DNA of 64,000 nucleotides from positions 124,001 through 188,000 of the forward strand of contig NZ_FXTE01000003.1 of NCBI RefSeq assembly GCF_900182615.1, written 5' to 3'. A model generated the notes under the pieces. That model searched no databases, was not told where the DNA came from, and saw only the letters and a list, made by a program, of their open reading frames with translations. Source of the stretch: Ruegeria faecimaris (GTDB lineage: Bacteria > Pseudomonadota > Alphaproteobacteria > Rhodobacterales > Rhodobacteraceae). A program made the translations under genes and the position numbers. Below, piece after piece: positions 36,850 to 45,787 of this stretch; positions within the stretch are counted from its first letter, which is position 1; each line of letters opens with the position of its first letter.

Positions 36850-39009
36850 TTACTCCTGTACCAGGGGCATAACCGCACCCGTTTCAGTACCGTTGCGCAG
36901 AACTTTAAAGCGGGCTTCGGACTGGTTTTCAGAAACAAGGAGCTGCAAAAGCGCGTCCAGCCCTTCAGGGTTGGTAATGTTCTGACCGGTATGATTTTCC
37001 GAGATCAGCACATCGCCTTTGCGCAGGCTACCTGCTGCGGGCGCGTCTGGTGCAGTGTCAACAACAGTTGCCCAGCCGTTTCCATTGCTGTTTCTGATAG
37101 TGAACACATAACCATTCTCGAGACCCAACATGCGAATGGCGGGCAGGGCCAGCAATCCGTTCTGCGCACGGGTTTTTCCGAGTTCCCGATAACGGGCAGT
37201 GATGCGGATATACCCATCCGGATCGACCTTCAGGTCATCCAAAATCTGGGCGGCAAAACTTGCATCTGCCTGGACCGGCACTCCGTTCACAGTATAAATT
37301 GACGCCCCATGCTGCACCCATTCTCCGATCACGGAAGTATCCAGCGTGGGGTCAATGCCGGTCACGACAACGACGCTGCCAGTCGAGGCGCGGCGTTTCG
37401 AGGTCTGGAACGGTATTTCCACATCCCAATGAGAATACGCAATCTGCGTTTCTGCCGGTTGGCCAGCAGCAGCGCTGATTTCTACCGGGTCAGCAGCAAC
37501 TGGGGCTGCCTCGACAGGTAGCGCTTCGGCGTTTTGCGCCGTGAGGGTATCCGTCTGCTCAACAGGTTCTACGCTTGCGACTTCTTGTTCTGGTGCTTCA
37601 GCTTCCGCAGCGGCCGGTTCTGCCGTTTCCACGACCTCTTCCGCAGCGGCCGGTGCCGCCGTTTCCACGGCTTCTTCCGGCTGTTCCGAGGCTGGTGCCT
37701 CTGTCTCGGTCACTTGGACCGGCGCTGCTGTCGGTTCGGGGGTTTCTTCGCTGCCACTGAACAAAACGAATCCGCCTGCAGCCAAGGCAACCACCACCGC
37801 AGCAGCGCCTGCGATGACTTTACCGCTGCCGCCTGATCCGTTCTTGACGATCGTATCGACCGCAACCGCGGCCTCTTCTTTTTGTGCAAACTTGGCCAGA
37901 TCGCCCTCAGACTTATCCTCATTACCCAGGGCAATGTCAGGGTTCCCAGCCAACAAGGCAGTCACCACCGCCTCGGCATTTTCACTTTCGGCTTTGATCC
38001 GGGCTTGCTCTTCGACTTCGTCCTTACGGTCCATCGCTACGATGACCGAGACCGGACGATAGGCGAACGAGTCAAACATGACGCCGGGACCACGGAACAT
38101 CCGCAGCCAATCCAGGGCCGTTTGCAGACGATCTGTTGCGTGAACTTCCATCGCTTTGTCGATCGCTTCAAGGAACCCATCGGGATAGTCGCTGTACTGA
38201 CCTGCGAGGGGCGTATAGGGATCATCCTGGCCATTGTTGAAGGCATTCAGTCGGGTTTGCCCGTCGATCGGACGTTCGCCACTGATGGCGTGATAAAGCG
38301 TCGCCGCGAGAACATAGAGGTCGCTGCTGGGTCCCTGATCTGCGCCGCGTACATAGAATTCGTGCGGGGAATAGCCGTCTTTGATAACCCGCAAAGTCAA
38401 CAGGGCAGCTGATTGATTGGCTGCCTGTTCCCGCGCGGCACCAAAGTCGATGAGGACCGGGTCTCCGTTTTGGTCAATCAGAATATTGTCCGGTGAGATA
38501 TCGCGATGCAGCATTCCGCTTTGGTGGATGAACGAAACGGCCGACAGCATTTTCTCGGTGACTTGGACAATGAAATCCGGGCCAGCGTCGTTTTCGGGGT
38601 TCTCGGAATAATCCAGAAGATCGCAACCCCGGATCAGGTCCATAGCGATATACGCCGTGTCGTTGTCTTCAAAGACCTGATGTACGTCAACGATATTGGG
38701 ATGAACCAGTCGGGCGTGATTGCGCGCTTCCTGAATGAACAGGTCGATGATCGCGCGCAGATCTTCTTTGTGGTCGGGATTGATGGGTTCAACCGCGTCA
38801 CCATTCCGACGGCACAGAGCGCCCGGATAGCACTCTTTGATCACGACATCGCGCTCTAGGCTGTCGCGGGCCAGGTAGGTAATCCCAAACCCGCCATTGC
38901 TGAGGAAACGAAGAATCTCATACTGCCCGCGCAACAGCTTTGCGCCAGGTTCAAGTCCTTCAATCTTAGGTTCGTCGTGCGTTGCACCGACAGCCTGGTT
39001 ATGGCTCAT
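36850..39009 (-). CDS. Membrane Ser/Thr protein kinase with C-terminal PDZ-like domain
   Basis: 719 residues. Hanks-type kinase: glycine loop SNGGFG (38-42), Lys58 in VVIKE, HRDISPDN (168-175), DFG (188-190). A single membrane helix lies near residues 395-412 (VIAGAAAVVVALAAGGFVLF). An Ala/Glu/Pro-rich periplasmic linker (about 415-540) follows, then a region with PDZ-like features (about 550-719, ending with GDVLISENHTGQNI and FKVLRNGTETG). There are no PASTA repeats. It heads the operon kinase-FHA-PP2C-LysM-LysM. The layout suggests it converts an envelope signal to cytoplasmic phosphorylation. Confidence 0.9.
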   Translation of the reverse strand: MSHNQAVGATHDEPKIEGLEPGAKLLRGQYEILRFLSNGGFGITYLARDSLERDVVIKECYPGALCRRNGDAVEPINPDHKEDLRAIIDLFIQEARNHARLVHPNIVDVHQVFEDNDTAYIAMDLIRGCDLLDYSENPENDAGPDFIVQVTEKMLSAVSFIHQSGMLHRDISPDNILIDQNGDPVLIDFGAAREQAANQSAALLTLRVIKDGYSPHEFYVRGADQGPSSDLYVLAATLYHAISGERPIDGQTRLNAFNNGQDDPYTPLAGQYSDYPDGFLEAIDKAMEVHATDRLQTALDWLRMFRGPGVMFDSFAYRPVSVIVAMDRKDEVEEQARIKAESENAEAVVTALLAGNPDIALGNEDKSEGDLAKFAQKEEAAVAVDTIVKNGSGGSGKVIAGAAAVVVALAAGGFVLFSGSEETPEPTAAPVQVTETEAPASEQPEEAVETAAPAAAEEVVETAEPAAAEAEAPEQEVASVEPVEQTDTLTAQNAEALPVEAAPVAADPVEISAAAGQPAETQIAYSHWDVEIPFQTSKRRASTGSVVVVTGIDPTLDTSVIGEWVQHGASIYTVNGVPVQADASFAAQILDDLKVDPDGYIRITARYRELGKTRAQNGLLALPAIRMLGLENGYVFTIRNSNGNGWATVVDTAPDAPAAGSLRKGDVLISENHTGQNITNPEGLDALLQLLVSENQSEARFKVLRNGTETGAVMPLVQE

Positions 39010-39174
39010 TTCATTCCGCCCGTTCTAATCGTTTTGCGGCAAAAAACCTGGGCAAATAGCCCGCAAACACACAACCAAAAACAACCGCAGGACACTCAAG
39101 TCGGTTAGACGATTCAAATTTGACTTTATTGGGGCCGCCTGATGGCTTCACTAAGGATCGTTTTTGCGATTGAT

Positions 39175-39214
39175 CTATATGTGGTGTGTATTTGACAGTT
39201 TATACTACATATAG
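39175..39214. promoter_or_regulatory. Inverted repeat, candidate operator for the kinase operon
   Basis: CTATATGT (39175-39182) and ACATATAG (39207-39214) are perfect 8-bp arms; pairing continues inward with mismatches to about 14 bp per arm. The 24-base spacer suits a dimeric or tetrameric regulator. It lies about 165 bp upstream of the kinase ATG. Confidence 0.45.
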
Positions 39215-39320
39215 AAATATATTGTGATAAAATCGAAAGCTAAAAACAAAATCTTAAGGATTGGTCTACAAATTCGAAACAATAGATTCGTAGGAATCGC
39301 TTCTACGATTCGCGGAATTG

Positions 39321-39338
39321 CCGCTCAGCTTTGAGCGG
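39321..39338 (-). terminator. Hairpin after the GTPase operon
   Basis: CCGCTCA (39321-39327) pairs with TGAGCGG (39332-39338) around a four-base loop, five bases past the stop of the last GTPase gene. The T-run is weak, so termination may be partial. Confidence 0.45.
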
Positions 39339-39343
39339 AAATT

Positions 39344-40630
39344 TCAGGTTCCGGTCTTTGGCTGTGCCGATTCAACCCGGCTGCCGGCCCAAGCAAGGTT
39401 GTCACTCAGCTGTGCCAGGATGCTAATCGCATCCTTCAGTGGCGCAACGCCGCTTTCGAACTGAAGCAAAAGCAACAAGTCCGTGGCCTTTTCGAACTCA
39501 CCCGGAATCCAATCCGCCGTCGGGTCAATCTCGCCATCGTTTTCCAGGCGCTCGGCGAAATCCTCAACGATTTCCTGACAGCTTTGCAGGAAAGCCGCAG
39601 GCTCCATATTTGAGGTTTCCCGCAGGTCCTCATAGATACTGGCAATTGCGGCAAGCCAGTCTTCCAGGATCGGATTGTCGATAGGGGGTAGCACGTTTTC
39701 CAGCGTAGCCTGCATAGAGGGCGCGTCGAGGGCGGCTATGTTCGGCACCTGAACGTCAATCGATTTCAGATAGGGCAGAAAGTGCTGTTCCAGATCTTCG
39801 CGCGCCGAACTCAGGTCTGCCTGTCGCCGGTTCGAAGCAATATCAAGCACCTGTTCGGCCAGCCCCTGTCCACCGCAGGTTTCCCAAAGGGCGAAATCCG
39901 GTTCTGGCTCTTGCGCCATGGCACGGACAGCCACTGGGGTGCCGATCGGCACAACCGAGCGGAACATATTGCGCTTTTCTTTGTTCAAGCGGGCCAACAC
40001 CCGGTCAAGCGCGTCGCGTACCGGAGGCAAATCTGTATGTGTCACAGCCAATATGCTGTTTGCTCGCAACTCTTCCGGAACCTTAGCCCAAAGATGGCGT
40101 TCCGTTTCGCGCCATGCATTTGTGCCGTTGGTGCACCAGATTGCGCAATCCACAAATTTGAGCAGATCGAGCGTCGGTTTATAGGTATCATCCAAAGCGC
40201 CTGACCCAGGCAGATCGTAGAGCGATATCTCTTGCAGGGCAGGGGTGTTCAATCCAACAGAGATAAAGTCGGGTTCGTCTTTGGCGGCTTTTTCAAGTGC
40301 AATTCCAGAATAGACCTTAGGTTCACGGTCCCACCACCCGACAGTTGTTTCGGGGGTTTCGGAATATGCCACAATAACGAGCGGCAGTTTCAGATGCTGC
40401 GGCCCGGTAGGCAGAATATCTGCCCCGGCCAACATGTTGGCCAGGCTGGATTTTCCCGCCCCAAATTCTCCGGCGAATCCAATATTGACCGCGTTTGACA
40501 AGCGTTCGGCATGCGCCAAAGCACGGGCGCGCATATCTTCGAGCGCCACGTCGCTCGGCAGGCTTTCGGTCGCGGTCAGAAAGCGCTCGAGCTGCCTCAC
40601 TTCCTTGTCGGTTCCGGGAAATTCGATCAT
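39344..40630 (-). CDS. Short dynamin-superfamily-like GTPase
   Basis: 428 residues. P-loop GEFGAGKSS at 54-62, switch region Pro/Thr near ILPTGPQHLKLP, G3 motif in YDLPGSGALDD, and a G4-like THTD in place of NKxD. The C-terminal half (about 250-428) is helical. It resembles the front half of the bacterial dynamin-like group without the large stalk. The start overlaps the stop of the 680-aa GTPase (ATGA), so the two probably form a heteromeric pair. It is similar in plan to the 571-aa GTPase encoded at 44064. Confidence 0.8.
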   Translation of the reverse strand: MIEFPGTDKEVRQLERFLTATESLPSDVALEDMRARALAHAERLSNAVNIGFAGEFGAGKSSLANMLAGADILPTGPQHLKLPLVIVAYSETPETTVGWWDREPKVYSGIALEKAAKDEPDFISVGLNTPALQEISLYDLPGSGALDDTYKPTLDLLKFVDCAIWCTNGTNAWRETERHLWAKVPEELRANSILAVTHTDLPPVRDALDRVLARLNKEKRNMFRSVVPIGTPVAVRAMAQEPEPDFALWETCGGQGLAEQVLDIASNRRQADLSSAREDLEQHFLPYLKSIDVQVPNIAALDAPSMQATLENVLPPIDNPILEDWLAAIASIYEDLRETSNMEPAAFLQSCQEIVEDFAERLENDGEIDPTADWIPGEFEKATDLLLLLQFESGVAPLKDAISILAQLSDNLAWAGSRVESAQPKTGT

Positions 40631-42669
40631 TCCGCTGCCTCTGCTAGTCTTTCATCTGTTTGATGCTGGCTGAATAGGGTGCCCAGTTCGTCAGAAATAT
40701 GTTGTGCGTGGTTGAAGGCGGCTTGCGCCTCGGCCCGGGCATTTGTTTCGCCGGTTCCGGCACGATGTTCAAGGTGTGTGGCGAGCAGGGCCAGATAATG
40801 GTCCAGCACGGTATTAAGCCGCTCGGTCAAATCACCGCGGGCGGTATCCACCAGATCATCTCCGATCATCTCAAACTCCTGAACGATCATGCGTTCGGCA
40901 CGGGACACGACACTTTTACGCGAAATCAGCCGGGACAACCAGTTTACCCGAAGTTCAACAGTGATGCCACGGGTCAAAGCGGACGTGTCCGGACGGAACC
41001 AGCGAACTGCGCTGGTGTTCATCCGATTGTCGGTTGCGTCCTGCCAGCCGGGCAGAGCCCGCAGCGTGGCATTGCTTTGCATGTCGATTGCGTAGAGCTC
41101 GCTCAGCATTCTTTGGCGGACAACTTGGGTGGCCCCCTGAACAAGTTCGCGCATGCGGTCGCGCAGCGGCGTAAAATTCAGCTCGGTTTCTCCGGTTTTC
41201 GACAACAGCGGAGAATCTCCGTTCGGGCCGCGAACAACGCCCGACACGGCCTCGGCCACGGTGTCATCCATTACGCCTCTCAGGTTGGCCAGGACGTCAT
41301 CCATTTCGTCAATGATCTTGGTGGTCTTGTCGCTGACCGAGTTCCGCAGATCGGCCAATATCCTGTTGTTTTCACCAGCGTCTTCTGCCGAGGTTGTGGT
41401 GTCGTTCTCGATCGCGCGCAGATGCGCTTTGGACCGGTCCAATTCACCTTGGGCAAAGCTGTTGAGATGCTGCCAGGCCATACGCAGTTGTTCATCGCGC
41501 GGGCCTTCTGTCAGCGCTCGGGTCACATGCCGGCGCAGATCGGGCAACCCGGAGGCGATCATAGCGGCAAAGCGCAAAACACCTTCGCGGCTGATCGGGC
41601 CGGGGCCTTGTTTGATCTCTTCGACACCGTCCAGATATTGCTTCATCTGATCGGGGTGCGCGCGCAGCCAGGCCAGGACATCGTCGTGATTGATACCGGC
41701 TTCGTCACCGGTCAGGGCGTAATGCGCCCATTGGGCACTGCCGGTCAGAACGTCAATGTTCGAGTTCCCAAGTGCCTTTTCAAGCCCGTCCAAAACATCG
41801 GCCCGCACCTTGAAGGCATCTTCGGCACCATTTCCCAATTCGTCCACGCGATTGATAAAAACCACGATCTGGCCCAACTCCAGCGCTTGCATTAGGCGGA
41901 ACAGTTTCAAGTCCGCCCGAGAAAGCGCCTGATGCGCCGACAGGACAACCACAAAGAAGTCGGACTCTTTGAGGTATTGGCGAGAGATCTCTTCGCGGAT
42001 CAACAGAGGGTCATTTACGCCGGGTGTATCGGTGACCGTAAGCGGAAATGGGAAATGTCCGATGTCAAAATAGACCTCGGCCTTTCGGGTGATGTCGCTG
42101 TAAAGGCCCCGGTCCGATGCCGGATCATGTGTCCCACCCTCGGTCGGGTCATCGCCTGCGCAAACATAACGTGCCAAATCATCCGAATTCAGGTCTTCCA
42201 GATCATGATGTTGGCCCAGCAGCTGTTCATAGCTATCGCCCAGCCGAAGCTTGGCGCGGGTCTTCATTGCGTCGACCTGTTCTTCGATCATCTCGCGCTT
42301 ATAACTGTCCTCGTCATCGGGGAACATGTTGCGCAGCTCTTCGCCTTCGGCAATCAGGGACTGCCACTGACGGTTGTCGAAGAAATGGAACTCGGCACCT
42401 TGCGCCCGGCCCGACGGGTGGCCGAAATGCATATCAGTGATTACGGTTGTCCAAGGGTTCACATCCGACGGCAGATATTCGGCCTGTCCGGTAAAACCAT
42501 TGATCAGTCGGGATTTGCCGGCCTTGATCTGACCAACAAAAGCAATCGAGGGCTTCAGGTTCGAAAGATCACCAATGATCCGAGAGATAAACTGCCCGGT
42601 TTCGCCATTGCTGACGCCTTTCATCTCGTTGGCTATACGAAGTAACTCGCGACGATTATTCTCACTCAT
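40627..42669 (-). CDS. Dynamin-like large GTPase
   Basis: 680 residues. P-loop GQIKAGKS at 46-53, the dynamin-type switch LPSDVNPWTTVIT, G3 TDTPGVNDPLL, and G4 NRVDEL. A long helical region (about 340-680) would form bundle-signalling element and stalk. No clear membrane span, but WLSRLISRKSVVSRAERM near residue 580 is a basic amphipathic stretch that could touch lipid. Closest in appearance to the dynamin/CrfC-like bacterial proteins. It shares motifs nearly residue for residue with the 670-aa protein at 45788, indicating an ancient duplication. Confidence 0.87.
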   Translation of the reverse strand: MSENNRRELLRIANEMKGVSNGETGQFISRIIGDLSNLKPSIAFVGQIKAGKSRLINGFTGQAEYLPSDVNPWTTVITDMHFGHPSGRAQGAEFHFFDNRQWQSLIAEGEELRNMFPDDEDSYKREMIEEQVDAMKTRAKLRLGDSYEQLLGQHHDLEDLNSDDLARYVCAGDDPTEGGTHDPASDRGLYSDITRKAEVYFDIGHFPFPLTVTDTPGVNDPLLIREEISRQYLKESDFFVVVLSAHQALSRADLKLFRLMQALELGQIVVFINRVDELGNGAEDAFKVRADVLDGLEKALGNSNIDVLTGSAQWAHYALTGDEAGINHDDVLAWLRAHPDQMKQYLDGVEEIKQGPGPISREGVLRFAAMIASGLPDLRRHVTRALTEGPRDEQLRMAWQHLNSFAQGELDRSKAHLRAIENDTTTSAEDAGENNRILADLRNSVSDKTTKIIDEMDDVLANLRGVMDDTVAEAVSGVVRGPNGDSPLLSKTGETELNFTPLRDRMRELVQGATQVVRQRMLSELYAIDMQSNATLRALPGWQDATDNRMNTSAVRWFRPDTSALTRGITVELRVNWLSRLISRKSVVSRAERMIVQEFEMIGDDLVDTARGDLTERLNTVLDHYLALLATHLEHRAGTGETNARAEAQAAFNHAQHISDELGTLFSQHQTDERLAEAAE

Positions 42670-42736
42670 AACACATACCCTGACTACTTTATTTCACGGA
42701 TCGAATTCGTTGAAAAATTGAACTGTTGGCACCGGA

Positions 42737-43609
42737 TCATTTTTCCGATCCCGTAACTGATTTCCAAAGGTTTACGACGGCTCCCAGTTTGCGCGCTTCA
42801 TGAATGGCCAGCGCAAATTGTGACCCGTCATGCAGAACGGCAAGCGCATCCCCTTTGCCCCCTGAAGGCCGCATTACAATCAGCTGAGGATGATCCAGCG
42901 CGGTGGCGGCGTCACCGTCCCACCCAACAAGATCCTGTGCAAACTGACGAAGCAGATCCTGATCGGCGTGCATGGGTTGCCCGACGTCGCATACTCCTTC
43001 GAGCCGCGAGATGGCTGCACCGTCCACGGAAACTTCGGCGCGTCCCAATGCGAACCGTTCAGCGCCATCAAAAAACGCGCTGGCAATGGTTCCTGCTGTC
43101 GCCCCGGCGGCGGACGCTGGAATATCTGTTTCTTGCGGGGCAGGCGTGTCGGGAACCAAAGAAACGACCGTCTCGGGCGGCAGCTCGATAGTGCCGCAAG
43201 CCTTTGCAATCTCGCTGAAAGTCACACCGACATCATCAACCTCAAGCGCCGTGTCCGGCTGCAGAGAAAGCAACTCCAACGGGGCAGGGGCTGCTGCAAT
43301 ATCGGACACCAATTCGGCCAAGCGAGTCGCAAGCTCTTCACGCGGAGTAGTTTCAAAATCCGGTATCATGCCCGAGCGGACCCGGAAAACATCAGTTACC
43401 CGCGAGCTGTTGACCTCCATTGCCAGACAATCGCCATTGGCCGCGGTAAATTCCAGCCGACGCGGCAAAATGGTTCCGCGAATTGTACGCAGGATCTTTT
43501 CACGACGAATCTCAGTCGTCTCAGCAGCTAATGTAACCGTCGGATTCAAACGGGCGACCGACAACCGCCCGATGTCTTCGAGCATGTCCAGTATGTCAGT
43601 ATCCATCAT
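42737..43609 (-). CDS. Conserved-looking unknown protein of the GTPase island
   Basis: 290 residues, no family recognised. The first 100 residues are mixed alpha/beta with an NGDCLAMEVNSSRV strand region; the middle (about 100-180) is Pro/Ala-rich; the last 110 residues look folded (LIVMRPSGGKGDALAVLHDG). No signal peptide or membrane helix. It lies 22 bases after the Roadblock-like gene and 67 bases before the 680-aa GTPase, so it is very probably a partner of these GTPases. Confidence 0.7.
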   Translation of the reverse strand: MMDTDILDMLEDIGRLSVARLNPTVTLAAETTEIRREKILRTIRGTILPRRLEFTAANGDCLAMEVNSSRVTDVFRVRSGMIPDFETTPREELATRLAELVSDIAAAPAPLELLSLQPDTALEVDDVGVTFSEIAKACGTIELPPETVVSLVPDTPAPQETDIPASAAGATAGTIASAFFDGAERFALGRAEVSVDGAAISRLEGVCDVGQPMHADQDLLRQFAQDLVGWDGDAATALDHPQLIVMRPSGGKGDALAVLHDGSQFALAIHEARKLGAVVNLWKSVTGSEK

Positions 43610-43631
43610 GCCGTGACCCCCTCTGGTCCCG

Positions 43632-44033
43632 TTATACAGCGGCCGTAACCGGCCCTAGGCTTATGTGCGATTTAGTAAGCGCCAGCCCCACATTGGCACT
43701 GTCGCGACAGATGTAGCAGACCACATGGTCCGGGTAGTCCGGGGTCCGCAGGAAAATATTCAGCCGATCCTTTGAAAACACTGCGATTTCGCCAAACCCA
43801 GGATTTTCCGTATCGTCGGCGTCGGTCGAACGCAGCAGATTCTCAAACGCGATCACACCGCGCCCCTGAAAAAGGTTGGCCACCGCAATGGCCAGAGTAT
43901 CCAAGGCTTCGGCACTTTCCGAGTCTGTGACATGGGTGCCTAGCAACATACCTGTCTTCATGTCGACATACCCGGCTGCTATGCAGTCGGGTATGGTCGC
44001 CATCGCATCGTTTAATGCTGTTTCGATAGACAT
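43632..44033 (-). CDS. Roadblock/LC7-like small protein
   Basis: 133 residues. The N-terminal helix followed by CIAAGYVDMKTGMLLG, a second long helix (ALDTLAIAVANLF), a strand pair, and the C-terminal VCYICRDSANVGLALTK match the Roadblock/LC7 fold (compare the DANLGL-type ending). Bacterial Roadblock proteins such as MglB regulate small GTPases as GAPs or scaffolds. Here it sits between two GTPase gene pairs, so GTPase regulation is the natural inference. Assignment is by eye. Confidence 0.6.
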   Translation of the reverse strand: MSIETALNDAMATIPDCIAAGYVDMKTGMLLGTHVTDSESAEALDTLAIAVANLFQGRGVIAFENLLRSTDADDTENPGFGEIAVFSKDRLNIFLRTPDYPDHVVCYICRDSANVGLALTKSHISLGPVTAAV

Positions 44034-44063
44034 CAGTTGCCCTGTCTCCTAGGTTTCTCACGG

Positions 44064-45779
44064 CTAAAGTACATGTCGTTCAACACCCGTGTCTTCAGAG
44101 GTATTGGCCATGGGCCTTACCGCGTTATCTGATTTTCGCGCATTGTGGTCGGCCGTGATTTGGTCAAACTCCTCAAGAAATGCTTGAAATACCTTCTTCA
44201 ACGCTTCTGGGTTGGTGGGCATGTCTTCGCCATCCGTGACCTCGCGCCACATCGCCGCCGCGCTAAGCGGGGTGTCGACGGACACGTTTACAATGTCTTC
44301 AAACGAGCCCGCGATTTCCGGTCTGCTCTCTGGCATGGCGACAACCTGAGTGTTCATCAGGCCATTGGTTTCCGGCTCTGGTTCGAACTCATCCTCGGCA
44401 TCATCCGATTGTTCAGCCATCAACGCTGTGATCGAGGATACGGAAAGTTCGACCGGGGTTTCTTCCGGCTCTGCCTGAGCGGTCTCTTCGGGCTCCGGAA
44501 CATCTGTAAGCTGGTCCTCCAAAGAGGCCATGAATGTGTCAGCTTCGTCTTCGTCACTGAACAGGTTTTCTTCTTCAGCAACTTCGGCTTCCGCAGAAAG
44601 TGGCTGAACTTCAACAATGTCAGTTTCATCAATGACGGATACGGCCTGTGGGTCTGTTTCATCATCCTCGGTAGGAGCAACGGACAGATCGGCAACGTCC
44701 GAGTCCTCGGGAGTGGTCTCCCGGAAGAACGCCCGCAATTCGTCTTCTTTTTCTTCTTTTACGATCTCGGCGCCCGAGGTCATGTCGGCGCGCAGACGTT
44801 CGGCCTCTTGTGGGTCAATGCGCGGGGCACGTTCAACCTCATCAGGGCGCAGTTCGACCCGGGCAGGGCGCACGGGGAATTGTGTCACCACCTCGGGCTC
44901 TGTTCCCTCATGCAGCGGGTTTACCAGCTTCAGCGGAGCGGTTCCCTGTACATTCGAGAAATTGCGCCGCGGGCGCAGCGGGTGTACCTGAGGAGCATCG
45001 GACAAGCTGGTGTCAATTTGATAACGCGCCAGCTGATGAGCGCGGCTGTCCATGATCAGTTCTGTGATTTCCAGGAAGCTGTCGACCATCTTGCCACCGC
45101 CACTGCGGGTCCACAATTCGGCGTCCCCACTTTTGTCGCGGGCCATGATGGCATCACGGGCTGAAAACAGGATCGAACGGTTGAACAGGTGACCTGCTTC
45201 GCGGTTCACACGACGAAGGACCTTTTGGCGATCCTTGACATCCAAAACGTCTGCACGTGTGACCAGCAGCAATGAATTATGTTGCAACCGTTCGGGCAGG
45301 GAAACCCAGGTTGCCCGTTCCGTTTCGCGCCATGCCTGCGTGGCGTGCGTACACCAAATAACGCCATTTGCCTGACCGACAGCCCGTCGCCAGACATCAG
45401 TAGAAATCTTGGGGTCGGAAATACCCGGAGTGTCAATCAGGTCGACGGCTTCAAGAATGTCGGATTCCAGAAATATGCGAATAAACTGGGCATCATTCAC
45501 CCCGACTTGTTCCAGCTGGTCCAGGTTGATGTTTTCGCGAGTTCCGTCAGGGCGTTGTACATAGGCCGACCTTCTACCCCAACTGAACCAAACTGGTGGC
45601 AGCTGTGTGGCTGTAACCTGTGTAGGCAGTGCCTCCGAGCGCAGCAGAAAGTTCATCAAGGTTGATTTGCCGGCGCTGAATTCCCCCATAAGTGCGAAAA
45701 CAGGTTTCCTGCGGGACCATTTCTCAATGCGGTCCCATGCTTTTGAAGAGACGAAGCGGGTTTGTGAATCTTTTGCCAT
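44064..45779 (-). CDS. GTPase with long acidic C-terminal region
   Basis: 571 residues. P-loop GEFSAGKST (32-40), LPTQVTATQLPPV switch I, G3 IDTPGISDPKIS, and G4-like VTRADV. After the about 250-residue G domain comes a very acidic, probably disordered region (about 300-520, rich in Glu, Asp, Val, Thr) and a short C-terminal helix. The layout parallels the 428-aa GTPase but with an added tail that could be a phosphorylation or FHA-binding platform. Eight bases separate it from the 670-aa GTPase stop. Confidence 0.82.
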   Translation of the reverse strand: MAKDSQTRFVSSKAWDRIEKWSRRKPVFALMGEFSAGKSTLMNFLLRSEALPTQVTATQLPPVWFSWGRRSAYVQRPDGTRENINLDQLEQVGVNDAQFIRIFLESDILEAVDLIDTPGISDPKISTDVWRRAVGQANGVIWCTHATQAWRETERATWVSLPERLQHNSLLLVTRADVLDVKDRQKVLRRVNREAGHLFNRSILFSARDAIMARDKSGDAELWTRSGGGKMVDSFLEITELIMDSRAHQLARYQIDTSLSDAPQVHPLRPRRNFSNVQGTAPLKLVNPLHEGTEPEVVTQFPVRPARVELRPDEVERAPRIDPQEAERLRADMTSGAEIVKEEKEDELRAFFRETTPEDSDVADLSVAPTEDDETDPQAVSVIDETDIVEVQPLSAEAEVAEEENLFSDEDEADTFMASLEDQLTDVPEPEETAQAEPEETPVELSVSSITALMAEQSDDAEDEFEPEPETNGLMNTQVVAMPESRPEIAGSFEDIVNVSVDTPLSAAAMWREVTDGEDMPTNPEALKKVFQAFLEEFDQITADHNARKSDNAVRPMANTSEDTGVERHVL

Positions 45780-45787
45780 ATCGCTAC

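Larger units (their letters stand above)
39010..39343. other. AT-rich promoter region upstream of the kinase operon
   Basis: 334 bp without a gene between the last GTPase stop and the kinase start, both minus strand. It holds an inverted repeat (39175-39214) and a terminator-like hairpin (39321-39338), so the kinase operon probably has its own promoter here. Confidence 0.6.

Noticed and set aside
39192..39220. TTGACA with AAATAT 17 bases later as a plus-strand promoter
   Set aside because: The -10 box is poor and no plus-strand gene follows; the region more likely serves the minus-strand kinase operon.
40699..41895. 398-codon plus-strand frame
   Set aside because: Antisense to the 680-aa GTPase; no recognisable domain and unusual composition.
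44145..45164. 339-codon plus-strand frame
   Set aside because: Antisense to the acidic tail region of the 571-aa GTPase; very Phe/Gly/Val-rich as expected from reading Glu/Asp codons backwards.
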